Assembly: GCA_014529385.2 (NCBI GenBank)
Contig: CM043955.1
Location: forward strand, 152,196,140-152,260,139
Source: Adiantum capillus-veneris
Taxonomy: Eukaryota; Streptophyta; Polypodiopsida; Polypodiales; Pteridaceae
DNA length: 64,000 nucleotides
Reading direction: 5' to 3'
Part shown: piece by piece, positions 31,541-41,304 of the stretch
How positions within the stretch are numbered: position 1 is the first letter of the stretch
Layout: each line of letters starts with the position of its first letter
The notes under the pieces: model-generated
Told to the model about the DNA's origin: nothing
Databases searched by the model: none
What the model saw: only the letters and a program-made list of their open reading frames with translations
Made by a program: the position numbers and the translations under genes

Positions 31541-34273
31541 TTAGGGGCATTGGGCAATCAAGTGATCTATGCCACAACGATTACATGTGAGTATTGGCAT
31601 TGTAGACGTGCTCCCTTGATTCATTTGCATCTGTGCAGCATTCTTTTGCAGCCTAATAGGGCACTCCGCTGCTCGATGTGGTCCACCACACTCGTAGCAT
31701 TGAAGAGGTGGCCTCCTAGCCTGGGTGTTGATATTTTGACCTCTGGATGCGAGAGCAGCGGCTTGATAAACCGGCTTGACTTGCCCCCAACAATCTTCCA
31801 TGTAGTATATAGGACACTCTTCCAATGTATCAAGTCCGTAGGCAATACTAGTGTCCATTTCCTCCTCACAGCCATCTGCATAAGCATTTGATGGCTCGCA
31901 ACCCACTTGGTTCATAGGGGCGACTCTTGGATGCGGGGGCTGCGGTCCTAGCACAGGAGGTGGTAGCGGTGTAGCTTGTACATTATTTTGAGATCTAGGG
32001 ACCATGTGTTGCGGTAGTTGCTCAACAGGTGGAGTAGGCATCAATACAGGAGCTCGAGGTGCATCCGTCCAGGCTACAGGTGGTCTATTTGCCATCATAC
32101 GTTTGATCATTAAACAATCCTTAGCTTGGTGACCATACCTACCACATGCGTTGCAAGTTCCATTAAATTTTACTCTAAACGTAGGGCACTCACTAGTGCT
32201 ATGTGGACCTAAGCAAATGGAACACCATTGTTGCTCCCTTCTTGGATACATGTGACTATTTTGAGGGGGTCGATTATCCTTAAGAGACTCTTGGATTGCC
32301 TTGGTGAGGTCTGTCAAGAATGTCTCAAATACCTTTGGCTCATTGGCAATGGGCTTTGCAGTCATGGGTTGATACTCAATGGCTTGTGAGCTAGTGGATC
32401 TCGTGTCGGTAGACACCCTCATGCCTGCTATCATCAAGTTGTCCTCTAATTGGATTGCATTGGCAGTGACATCTTCCCAGGTTGTGATACCTCTAATCAC
32501 TAGTCCATTATAGATTCCTTCATTCCTCAACCCTCGAATGAATTGATCAAGCAGTTCGTTATTGTTGAAGCGCTCATTTACAGGGCAACGAGAGTTTAAG
32601 TGCTTTAGACGACTAATGAAGTCCCTTACTGACTCTCCTTCCTTACGTTCGGCCTTCTGTAGCTGAGATGCTACACCCCAAAGCACACCTTCTCGTATGT
32701 ACTCCTTTAGGAACAACCTTCGAAGGGTAGGGTAGATTGTTTTCTCGTCCACCCTTAGGGTTCTATACCAATCTCCAGCCTTCCCACTTAATGTCAAGCT
32801 TAAGGCATTGCACTTATGTAGTTCGTTGCGTTCCCCTAAGGAATCACATACTTGTTCAAACACTTCAATGTGTTTCCTAGCATCTTCGTCCCCATTGAAT
32901 TTTTGCGTGAGTTTGGCAATTTGTACTGCCTTACTTCTAGGCTCTCTATCAGATGCGTGACGCATATTTTCTGCGATAGATCGACCTATGGTTTGAGCAA
33001 ACGCTGCCAAGTCACCTATGTGAGGAGGCAGGGCCGGTGGAGGTACTCTTGGAATCATATGTGGGAGAGGAACGGGTACCGGTCTTGGTATATGTGTGGA
33101 TGATGCAGGATATGGAACATAACCGGGCATAGGTCCACTCGGATAAGAGCTAGGGAGCGGCACTCGAGGAGCATGAACAAGTGGTACAATTGGAGGTGTG
33201 GGGGCCATGTGTGCATAAAGGGCTAGAGGCACATACGGTCGAGGCCCCATATTAGGTACTACGACACTAGGTAGTGGCACTGCGCTAACCGTAGATGTCA
33301 TCGGTACATCCTCTCTCAGGCTTATCCCTGGAGTGAGCACTGTGTTTTCCTTGATAGAGGGTTGAGCCAAGTTAGGGAAGCTAAAGTTTTCGCTCGGAGG
33401 CTCAGATTGCATAGAGACCCCAGGTGAAATGACGTAAGATGTGTCCATGGGGCTCATTAGAGGAGTCTCCATTTGTGATAGAGTAGGCTGTTGAGCCTTG
33501 CTCGTATCCAGAAATCTCATGGGGCCAGTTGAGAGTATATTTACCCCTCTGTTTTGCCTTTCTGATTGAATAATGCCATGGATAACATTACAGATCATTT
33601 TCTGTTGATCTTCGATGCTCGTGGCACTAGAGGTGGATTGTACAATCTCTATCCATCCTATATGGTAGGTGTGGCCAGAGTGTAGATCCGTCAACACCTC
33701 AGTGTGGAGGTCGTATGTCCAATGATCATTAATGAACAATCCTTCTAGAGTCGACGTGTTAACAGTTTCTTGTGTGGTAGAAGCAATGTTGCTCCCCGTG
33801 GTTTTACTTGTCACCAACGGTACTCTAGAGGGAACTTCTGAAGGAGGCAACTCAACAGGGCCTTCTTGGTAAGAAGTTGGTAGGATATCCACATGGACAC
33901 TCTTTGGGGGTGTGGGGTCCACGTGCGATGTGAAAGGAGAGTCCACTTCCCCACCCCCTTCGTGTGCTTCATTTGCATCAGGTTCCGAGCGAGTAGCTCT
34001 ACCTAATGTTTCCATGAAATGGCTAAACATACTAGTACTAGGCTGTGGAGCTTCGGGAGGTGCATGGCCTTCTCTCTCAGTGTTTTGGGTAGGGTATGCT
34101 TCCATGATTTCTGAGTCGGAGGAGGAATCACTAGCGGCTATTTTAGGGTCTTGGGTGGTGCTACCTTGTGTCCCCGCTGAGGGTCTAGATCCTATCGTGG
34201 ATGGGTAATGGGTGTCCGTATGAACAGAGGCACTACCAACGTGCTCTAACACTCGTCCAGAGCGTAATTGCAT
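31541..34273 (-). CDS. gag: Gag polyprotein, 910 residues
   Basis: The protein should form the particle that packages the element's RNA. It starts MQLRSGRVLEHVG, has a long Ser/Thr/Pro-rich N-terminal region with a proline-rich stretch (about 340-430), then a Retrotrans_gag-type core (GKAGDWYRTLRVDE, LFLKEYIREGVLWGVASQLQ, ESVRDFISRLKHLNSRCP, LLDQFIRGLRNEGIYNGL) at roughly 460-640. Four zinc knuckles follow: CSICLGPHSTSEC (684-696), CNACGRYGHQAKDC (707-720), CYECGGPHRAAEC (859-871) and CNRCGIDHLIAQC (897-909). Only the second has standard CX2CX4HX4C spacing; the other three are CX2CX3HX4C. It is uninterrupted, and stops with UAA two codons after the last knuckle cysteine. Confidence 0.93.
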   Translation of the reverse strand: MQLRSGRVLEHVGSASVHTDTHYPSTIGSRPSAGTQGSTTQDPKIAASDSSSDSEIMEAYPTQNTEREGHAPPEAPQPSTSMFSHFMETLGRATRSEPDANEAHEGGGEVDSPFTSHVDPTPPKSVHVDILPTSYQEGPVELPPSEVPSRVPLVTSKTTGSNIASTTQETVNTSTLEGLFINDHWTYDLHTEVLTDLHSGHTYHIGWIEIVQSTSSATSIEDQQKMICNVIHGIIQSERQNRGVNILSTGPMRFLDTSKAQQPTLSQMETPLMSPMDTSYVISPGVSMQSEPPSENFSFPNLAQPSIKENTVLTPGISLREDVPMTSTVSAVPLPSVVVPNMGPRPYVPLALYAHMAPTPPIVPLVHAPRVPLPSSYPSGPMPGYVPYPASSTHIPRPVPVPLPHMIPRVPPPALPPHIGDLAAFAQTIGRSIAENMRHASDREPRSKAVQIAKLTQKFNGDEDARKHIEVFEQVCDSLGERNELHKCNALSLTLSGKAGDWYRTLRVDEKTIYPTLRRLFLKEYIREGVLWGVASQLQKAERKEGESVRDFISRLKHLNSRCPVNERFNNNELLDQFIRGLRNEGIYNGLVIRGITTWEDVTANAIQLEDNLMIAGMRVSTDTRSTSSQAIEYQPMTAKPIANEPKVFETFLTDLTKAIQESLKDNRPPQNSHMYPRREQQWCSICLGPHSTSECPTFRVKFNGTCNACGRYGHQAKDCLMIKRMMANRPPVAWTDAPRAPVLMPTPPVEQLPQHMVPRSQNNVQATPLPPPVLGPQPPHPRVAPMNQVGCEPSNAYADGCEEEMDTSIAYGLDTLEECPIYYMEDCWGQVKPVYQAAALASRGQNINTQARRPPLQCYECGGPHRAAECPIRLQKNAAQMQMNQGSTSTMPILTCNRCGIDHLIAQCP

Positions 34274-35165
34274 GTGCTTTTGATACCCTAAGGTGTCAAA
34301 AAGCTGCTCTAGGAGGCCTTGTGACTAGTTTTTAGCGTGTTTTTTGTTTGTTTTCTTACTAGATTTTTTAGAGCGTGTCGTGGAATGGGCCGTGTGATAG
34401 CTCGAAACGAGCGTATCAGTCAAAGGGTCGTGCCATGCTTTACAGCCCTCCGTTTGGTCACTCTATGCCCTCGGAATCCCTAAAACTGTCAATTTCCAGT
34501 AGGGAACTAGGCCCAAACTAGAAAGTCTAAGGGTGCAAGTGGGAAGAGAAAGGAGGAGAGTGGAGGACTTGTCCCACATGCTCTCATTCTCTCTTGAGGG
34601 AGTAGGGTATATATATAAGAGTGAGTCTAGTACATATCATAAGACTGAGGACTGAAGCTTGGGCTTGGGCTTGGGCTTGGGGAAACGATCCCGATCTATC
34701 TTTTATACCAACCAACCCGTCCGTTTTAAGAGTCACGTTTTTTATTTTCGAAAAATTTGACCGCCCGCTCACTCGCGTTTTTATTTCACTTTTTTTTTCC
34801 AGAAATTTTTTTTGATGCAGAAAATACAGAAATTGAAAACGCAGTAATGCAGAAATTGAAAATGTAGAAATGCAGAAATTGAAAAACGCACAGAAATTGT
34901 AGAAATTGAAAAAACGCAAGAAATGCAGAAAATTGTAGAAACTGAAAACGCCGAAATTGAAAATGCAGGAATTGCAGAAATTGAAAAAACGCAAGAAATG
35001 CAGAAAATTGAAAAATCACAGACAATAGCAGAAATTGAAACTTGACAGAAAATGCAGAAAACGCAAAAAACAGAAATCTCCACACACTCCTTCCCTGCCT
35101 TTCCTATGATAGAAATTGCACCACAAGGAAGCGTAAAGTGCTAACCGAGCTTAGTGTAGGGCATA
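34274..35165 (-). other. 5' leader of the Gag-protease element with GAAATTG-rich repeats
   Basis: Between primer site and gag start. The block 34795-35070 is built from many irregular copies of (AT)GCAGAAATTGAAAA on the plus strand. A TTGGGC repeat (four units) lies at 34658-34680. No supported ORF. Confidence 0.6.
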
Positions 35166-35183
35166 TCCCCGGCAACGGCGCCA
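35166..35183 (-). other. primer-binding site
   Basis: On the minus strand the sequence is TGGCGCCGTTGCCGGGGA, separated from the LTR end (...CGCACA) by TTTT. The same 18 bases occur on the plus strand at 62216-62233. Confidence 0.85.
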
Positions 35184-35187
35184 AAAA

Positions 35188-35430
35188 TGTGCGCTCCTTG
35201 CCGCACTGTCGAAGCAAGGGACTTGCCAATACACCGTGTGCGAGCCACAAACGGCTCCAAGCACACAACAAGCCTAAACTAGCAAGCTCAAGAGAACAAA
35301 GGGTGTGTCACTCACCGCTCTATGCTCGCCTTCGTGGTGGATTCCTCGCCGCGATGAAGAAGAAGCTGCAGTCGTGCCGCGCTCAACCGCTTCGCCGCCG
35401 TCGTGCCTTCGTAATGCTCGATCGCACACA

Positions 35431-35478
<48 letters not shown>

Positions 35479-35777
35479 ACGAGGTGAAGAAGAAGAAGAT
35501 GGAGATGGAGATGGAGCAAGAGCACTCTTCTATTGCACAAATGAGAGAATGAGTAAAAATTAGGTTTAGTTGGCTTTTATAGGAGCTCACCCCATTCACA
35601 CTTGGGCGCCCATGCTTAGCCAACTAACCCTAGCATGTTCGTGTTACAGTGCGCCTCTCATCGGCGATCACTCTACCTTTTCCTATTGGTCCGACAAGCC
35701 CGGTACCTGACTCTACCAAATACATAATACGCGTCCATCGTAGGTGATAGGATGTCCGTGTGCCGTGAGGGTTAACA
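35188..35777 (-). repeat. 5' LTR of the Gag-protease element
   Basis: 590 bases, TG...CA, nearly identical to 26886-27467. The length difference is mainly in the CT/CA tract at about 35430-35480. Confidence 0.95.
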
Positions 35778-35782
35778 TATGG
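35778..35782. repeat. target-site duplication, right
   Basis: TATGG, identical to 26881-26885. Confidence 0.95.
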
Positions 35783-37189
35783 ACAGGAGCATGCGCCAAT
35801 AAAGAAAGCAAAATTAGCGAGAATGATAGGCATAGGAATAATTCGAACAGATTCAGTTGCAACTCAAGGCCTAAACCCTACCCTTAGCAAGTCTACAAAT
35901 CCCTTTGAGAAGTGGAAGATACAGCGAGGTTTACATCTAGTGAAGCTAGAGGGGTTGACGTGCCAATTTTTCCTTCATATCTGAACCCAAACCCTAAAAC
36001 CTTGTAGTCCTGGTTGCATCCGGTAGTGACAAGGGAACAAGAATTCTATAGAGGAGAAATCCCTATCACAATAGGACCATATGTAATCCCCATAGTGTCA
36101 CCAATGCCCACTTATTCTTACTCTTATCCCAAGGAGGGCAAAGGACTGACAATGATGCCGACCACAATAGGATTCCCCTATATGGAAAGGATCAAGACAA
36201 AAAGAATATTCGCAACAGTAAAAAACCTGTTGCGGGTTGGAAGAAGCATTTGACACCAGATCAAGACATGAATGAGGACCTATAAGAGGAGAGGGATGAG
36301 GAGATCCTAGAGTAATGCTGGTAGATCACAGACATGCTAGACCCTCTCAAGTCTAGAAATGGGTTAACAAGAAATATTCATGGAAAAGAGACCCTACAAA
36401 CCACGTGGAAGCATTCTTGAGAGTGATCCAATTAGAAGAGGTCAGGGACTTTGATTCACAGTTTGCCAGATTTGGACTCACCTTAGAGGAAGATGCCACC
36501 ACCTAGTTTGATTCTATTAAAAGACGGGATTTTGAAACCATCCAAGAACCTATCACTCCATCGGGGAATGATACCAAAGAGACAGATGAGGAACCCTCGG
36601 TTGAATTATAAAATCCTACAATAGCAATGAATACCATAGATCTAGTGTCTGAGGGCTTCCATTCTACAATACATGAGGCCTATAAAGAGGACCATGGCTT
36701 AGATGAGCTTTGAAGACCGATAAGAGAAGCAAATGAAGCAGTGTGACTAACTCAAATAGATAACCAAATCAATAAATGAAGGGACATCTTTCTTCCACCA
36801 ATAGAGGAATTTGAGGCAGGGACCCAAGCGGATGTGGATATACATTCTTATTGGGGGGGATATAGGATGATCCGTAAGATGTTTAGAGATTCAACTGCAA
36901 TCTTTGTGAAAACCCTAACTTCATACATGGGTGAGTACAAAGCAAGGTCTAATGTGAAGGCTGTGCCAACACAAAGACCTTCTTAAAAAAAAGATGATGG
37001 ACTCAAAAGGCCTGATAGACATATTGTCAACACCAGTGACTTGCACCATCATGTTAGTTGAGCTTCTTAGGATACAATCAAACATGTGGGCGAGTGTTGG
37101 GAAATGCTTATAGGAGTTTGGAGTCAAGGACCCAAATCCAAGGATTCAAGAAGGGATTTGAGAACTAGAAAAAGTTTAACACATTGGCA
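35783..37189 (+). pseudogene. continuation of the interrupted gag-like gene, heavily decayed
   Basis: After the insertion the plus strand resumes. A short frame of charged residues (KKAKLARMIGIGIIRTDSV) follows the target site, then an 80-codon frame at 36014-36253 (MHPVVTREQEFYRGEIPITI, then PMPTYSYSYPKEGKGLTMMP). From 36254 to 37189 every frame is full of stops. Scattered words such as acidic ETDEEPSVEL fit a Gag tail, but I cannot place domains. Confidence 0.5.
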
Positions 37190-37640
37190 ATTCCTGATAG
37201 TGGAGCTGGTGTTGCTACTACCACCATGGAGATTTGGAAAAAAATAGGCAAAACCAGCCTTAAAAGCTACCAAGATGACATTTCAACTAGCCGATGGATA
37301 TATTGAGATACCCTTAGGGATTCTAGAGAAAGTGATTGTAATTTCTTGTGGCATTGAGTATGAGCATACTTTTGCTATAGTGGATTTTGGCAAGAAGAAC
37401 AATTATGACATCATACTTGGACGACCCTATATGAGATAGCTCAAGATGGTTCAAGACTGGGGTATGATCACATATACCTCAGGCAATATGGAAACCACGA
37501 CACGCATAAATCTAAAAGACCACAGCTACAAAGACGTGAACCAAACACCAGTGGAGGAATTTGATTCAACTACATTAGCAGGGTTGGAGCTTCTAGCTTG
37601 GTTAGGCAAGCCCAAAGAGCTATGGATGTGCGGTGCATAA
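37190..37640 (+). pseudogene. retroviral-type aspartic protease remnant
   Basis: The plus strand reads IPDSGAGVATTTMEIWKK near 37190 (active-site form D-S-G), then, after a frame change, EYEHTFAIVDFGKKNNYDII, LGRPYMR and MVQDWGMITYTSGNM, ending in DHSYKDVNQTPVEEF. The second half matches the protease protein at 29099-31540 in layout (ILGRPFM...MVHDW) and the minus-strand remnant at 58367-58867 more closely (GRLFMRKLKLVQDWG, HSYRDVNQTP). It has at least two frameshifts and several stops. Confidence 0.7.
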
Positions 37641-38644
37641 AATTGTGTAAGCTTGCAGTGAGAAGAGTGTATAATGAAAAGAGCACTTGAAGATAAGGAA
37701 TACGTTCCTGAGCCTTTTTGAGAAGAGGATCTTGAGTCATTGGAGTGGACCCAGATACTAGAAACCCTACATGTGTGTGCTATTTCAGATGGCCCCACTA
37801 CAAAGTTCTGCGATAATGACATAGATTATGTGGTTTTTTAAGTACTATATGGCAATATGGTGCAAGGGGAAGACAAAGAGCCTCAAAAAAACCCAAGAAT
37901 GATGAGGTGGAGAAAATAGTAGAAGGAGAGTTTTATGACTCCCTAGAGCAATTTGAACGCAAGGATGATGTGGACAATGAGTGCTTGGACAACCTGAGTG
38001 ACCAAGAGGAAACAGGAGTAGATGTTTGATTTTACGAGTTTTATTGGCCAATCATGAAAATGGATGTTCAGGAGTACATTATTAATTGTACTTATAATAA
38101 GGCTAAACCATGTGCAGAGCATGTGACCCTATTTCACGTAACCATTGCACCAAGATGGGTCCAATACATAAGTGACTACCTAACAACAAGGAGGTTTCTT
38201 GAAAATACCTCTAGGGCAAGATAGAGATCTATAGAAATAGAGGTGCAACATTATGTACTAATTGAAAATAAACTCTATAAGAGTGGGAAAGAAAATCAAC
38301 TTTGGCTATGTGCATCTACAGGTATGTACTTGCCAATCCTAGAGCAAGCACATGAAGGAATTAGTGGAGGCCATTTTGAAACGGACAAGATGACAAAAAT
38401 TGTCTTGATGTGGGAATATGATGGCCTACATTACATATGGATTCCAACGAATACGTCAAAATATGTGATTCTTGCCAAGGTTGTCGTGCCACTTTGCATG
38501 CAGAAGCTGAAAAACAAAGTTTTGTCTGTATCTATGAACTTTGAGGAATCTATAAACTATGTAAGAACTGTTTATGGCATTAGAATAGCAAGAATGTATG
38601 CATTATGTGGTTTATTGTATACCAAAGTAAACAGATTGGGCTAA
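37641..38644 (+). pseudogene. protease-RT linker remnant joined to integrase zinc-finger remnant
   Basis: An acidic linker (FYDSLEQFERKDDVDNECLD, near 37930-37990) is followed directly by sequence that normally sits between RNase H and integrase (WVQYISDYLTTRRF near 38160). Then comes the integrase N-terminal finger region at 38243-38500 (YVLIENKLYKSGKENQ, EQAHEGISGGHFETDKMTK, YDGLHYIWIPTNTSKYV). The RT and both catalytic RNase H regions that should lie between are missing, so a deletion of 1.5 kb or more is likely. The integrase core is not present after 38640. Confidence 0.65.
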
Positions 38645-39566
38645 CAGATGAAGATTGAATGAAGGACTGGTTTTCTACTTAAAAAGGTAGAGTTTGAAAT
38701 ACTGAGTAAACTAGTCCAGACAGCTCATCAAACGAAGCCCTAGTGAGAAAGTTATGGTAGTTTGAAGCTGGAAAAGGTTGCAAACTTGAGACGGACAAGG
38801 TAGGTGATTCCATGTAGGCCAAGCCAGATGCAGTGTATAAAGCTATAGTGCTCAAATTATAAAGAATATTTTTAGATTGCAGATCAAAGTTTTGGATTGC
38901 AGGTTATGGTCATTTGAAGTTTTGCCGGGGGTCGGGTTGGTGCCCACTTGACCGCATGGGAAGTCGTGCCATCTGCCATCTTTTGGATCCTCGACAGGGT
39001 TCCAAAGGGTAGTATGGACCAAGGTGAGTCAACAAGAATTGACAGCACTTTAATCCAAGCTTGAATCAAAAAGTTGTTACAGTTTGAAGCCGACGTTCGT
39101 TCCCAACGTCATGGTACCAGGTTGTTTTTTGGCAATTTGGACAGCCTTGGGAAGAATGCCCAGAAAAATCTAAGTGTGGATGGCATGGGAAGGTTTGAAG
39201 TCAAGGGCCAACTCTATTGGTTGTGCTTTGTGGCTAGAAGATTGGGTACCTGAGCATCAAATAGCTAGATGCTAAAGTTAGGGCAAAAACATGGGTTTTT
39301 TAAAGGTTTTGTGGTGATTTTTTTTGGAGTCTGGAGGATGGCTTTCATCGGAGTGCCACATGGCGGGTGTGTAAGCCCACATGCGGCTGCACAGGTGGTT
39401 GCAATCAGTGGTTTTGGGCACCCGATAGGTAGTGCATGGTGACCAGTTTTGTGGTGCACGACGGCGGACGATAGTGTTTGTGGCAGTGCCATTTTGATGA
39501 TGACGTGGCATCCATGCTAGGGTGGGATTTCATGCCCAATTAAGGGCCACATTTTTTAAGGGTTAA
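38645..39566. other. spacer, no gene seen
   Basis: Words such as AGTTTGAAGC and GTTACAGTTTGAAGC recur at about 38760, 38915 and 39075. Minus-strand frames of 75-77 codons at 39265-39511 overlap each other and show no domain. Possibly degenerate LTR. Confidence 0.35.
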
Positions 39567-39587
39567 CCCCCCCCCCCCCCCCCCCCC
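39567..39587. repeat. poly-C run, 21 bases
   Basis: Uninterrupted C run after GGTTAA. It is likely to be unstable and difficult to sequence. Confidence 0.9.
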
Positions 39588-39737
39588 ACACCCTCTCACT
39601 AGCGATATTGCTAGTGGTAGGAGGGGGGGTTCGTATGAGAGAGGAAGGGTGTCTCAAGGGTTCATGTAAGGAGGCGGAGATGGAGCATCTTGGGGACAAG
39701 TTAAGTGGGTGGACGAAGCTAAGGGGTGGATCTTGTG

Positions 39738-39859
<122 letters not shown>

Positions 39860-40450
39860 TTATAATCTTAACCATGTGGCGGCCATGCAAAGATGCCAAT
39901 AATGAGCATGCCAAATGGGTGCAATGCAAAGAGATGCTATATTGAGCTCAAGTTGATTGTACGAGGGAAAAACACCCAAATTTTTTTTCTTTCTTTTGGA
40001 CTTAGCTACTCTATAAAAGGGGATGCACAAAATTTTAGGGGTTTCTGTTTTTTGGGCCATTTTCGAAGGTTATTGGGGGGGATCTTTTTGAGAACAGACT
40101 GTAGCAGAAGGAAAGTTTTGTTCTTGAGAGAAGTTGGAGAAGACAAGGGAAGGGTGGGAAAAGTACCGAGAGCAGAATGATTGGATGGCGGTGCAATCTG
40201 GGGAAGTTTTTCAATCTGAGGCAATTTAAAAGGCATACCAAAGCAGGCGTATGCAACGGAATTGTAAAAGAGAAATTAGAAATCTTAAGATGTATTTGCT
40301 GTTACTTGTCAGCATCTCTTGAGATCATCTCTATTTATTTTCATCATATCAATTACTAGCGTTCTTATTTGTATTCTTCCCTCTCTTAAACTCCTGTCTA
40401 TAGCCAAAGGCCTGGTGCTTTCCCGATTAACCCTGGAGAACCGCGCACTC
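39860..40450 (+). repeat. LTR-like region with TATA box
   Basis: A classic TATA box, CTATAAAAGG, lies at 40011-40020. The stretch from about 40205 to 40460 is, in reverse complement, the same as part of the Tat/Ogre LTR at about 1975-2310, including TTAAAAGGCATACC and GAACCGCGCACTCCGACAA. It ends at a primer-site-like TTTGCTGAACCCAACG (degraded here; TTTGGTGAACCCGATG on the minus strand near 1970). This suggests a U3-R-U5 of the element whose gag follows. The left end is undefined. Confidence 0.45.
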
Positions 40451-40502
40451 CGACAATTTGCTGAACCCAACGTGAAATTGACCGGGGTCGACGGAGCTAG
40501 CC

Positions 40503-40820
40503 ATGTTGTCAGGCCAAGATAATGGGATGCAACAATTCCCTATGCTTATGCATCACCAACATCTGCACCATTAGCATATGATGACTCAAAGCTCAAAAAG
40601 AGAAATGGAAGATCGAACTCTTAAAGCCAGGCAATTAGTGACAGATAAAATGGGGTGGTTTGAAGGCCGTGATGTTATTAAATTTGTCAAATATATGAAC
40701 AGGCTATGGAAGACAAGGGAGAAAATGAACAAGCTGCATTGGAAAATTTTGTGTTGGTAGTCATGCCTGAACTGCGGACACAAATTAAGGAGCTTTGTAC
40801 TACGCATGGGGGAACATGGG
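40503..40820 (+). pseudogene. gag N-terminal fragment, same family as 1000-1960
   Basis: It opens MLSGQDNGMQQFPMLMHHQH, is stopped at about 40571, and resumes with MTQSSKREMEDRTLKARQLV, WFEGRDVIKFVKYM and, after a +1 shift, ENFVLVVMPELRTQIKELC. The text breaks off at HGGTW, exactly where the Met-primed LTR begins (40822). The remaining Gag core of this family is seen in the fragments near 2678-3019. Confidence 0.55.
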
Positions 40821-40821
40821 T

Positions 40822-41304
40822 TGTTATGGAATTTATATTTACCCATTTATTGTACCTGTCAGGTGGAAAAAGTATCAACATATAATAATGGATTATGCAG
40901 AAGGTTATTACATTTTATATATATTTGATTATTCAAGTGCTCTTTATGAGCTTTGGCCATTTATGTCCGGCCGGCCAGTTTGTACTCATTTTTGGGCATT
41001 CAAGAAATGTGTAAATAAATACGTGCAAGAGGGAAATTCTCACTCTTGCACGGGGGGAGATTGCACCCAGTGTTTGTGTTGCTCTTCTCTTCTCTCCTCT
41101 CTTCTCTCACACCGTGCTGGTGTAGCACTCCACTCTAGGAGGTGCGTCTACACGTGCGCTCTCGCTCTCTATCTCTCTCTATTCGTGTATCACACGATTA
41201 TGCACTTATGGGATTTTCCAAGTATGTCAATTATTCTATTTTAAGGATTGCAATGTTTTATTTTTGGGTATTCTGTAGGGCAGCCGTGCATTCCGTTTGT
41301 AGCA
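40822..41304 (+). repeat. LTR of the Met-primed family
   Basis: 483 bases, starting TGTTATGGAATT and ending TTTGTAGCA, followed by G and the primer site. It matches the minus-strand copy at 15199-15839 over its first 390 bases. Confidence 0.75.

Larger units (their letters stand above)
26886..35777 (-). mobile_element. non-autonomous LTR retrotransposon encoding only Gag and a protease protein
   Basis: A complete insertion of 8,892 bases. LTRs are 26886-27467 and 35188-35777, both TG...CA, and differ mainly in CT-repeat length plus a few substitutions. The flanking 5-base duplication TATGG is perfect. The primer site is at 35166-35183 and the polypurine tract at 27468-27480. The only coding capacity is one minus-strand reading frame, 34273-29099, divided by a single UAA into Gag (910 residues) and an 802-residue protease-containing protein. 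There is no RT, RNase H or integrase anywhere in the 8 kb interior. Terminal-repeat elements carrying only gag are known in plants (TR-GAG type); this one also keeps a protease domain. Confidence 0.92.

Noticed and set aside
31418-31891. 157-codon plus-strand frame and other plus-strand frames at 29.2-34.2 kb
   Set aside because: Antisense shadows of the intact Gag and protease frames.
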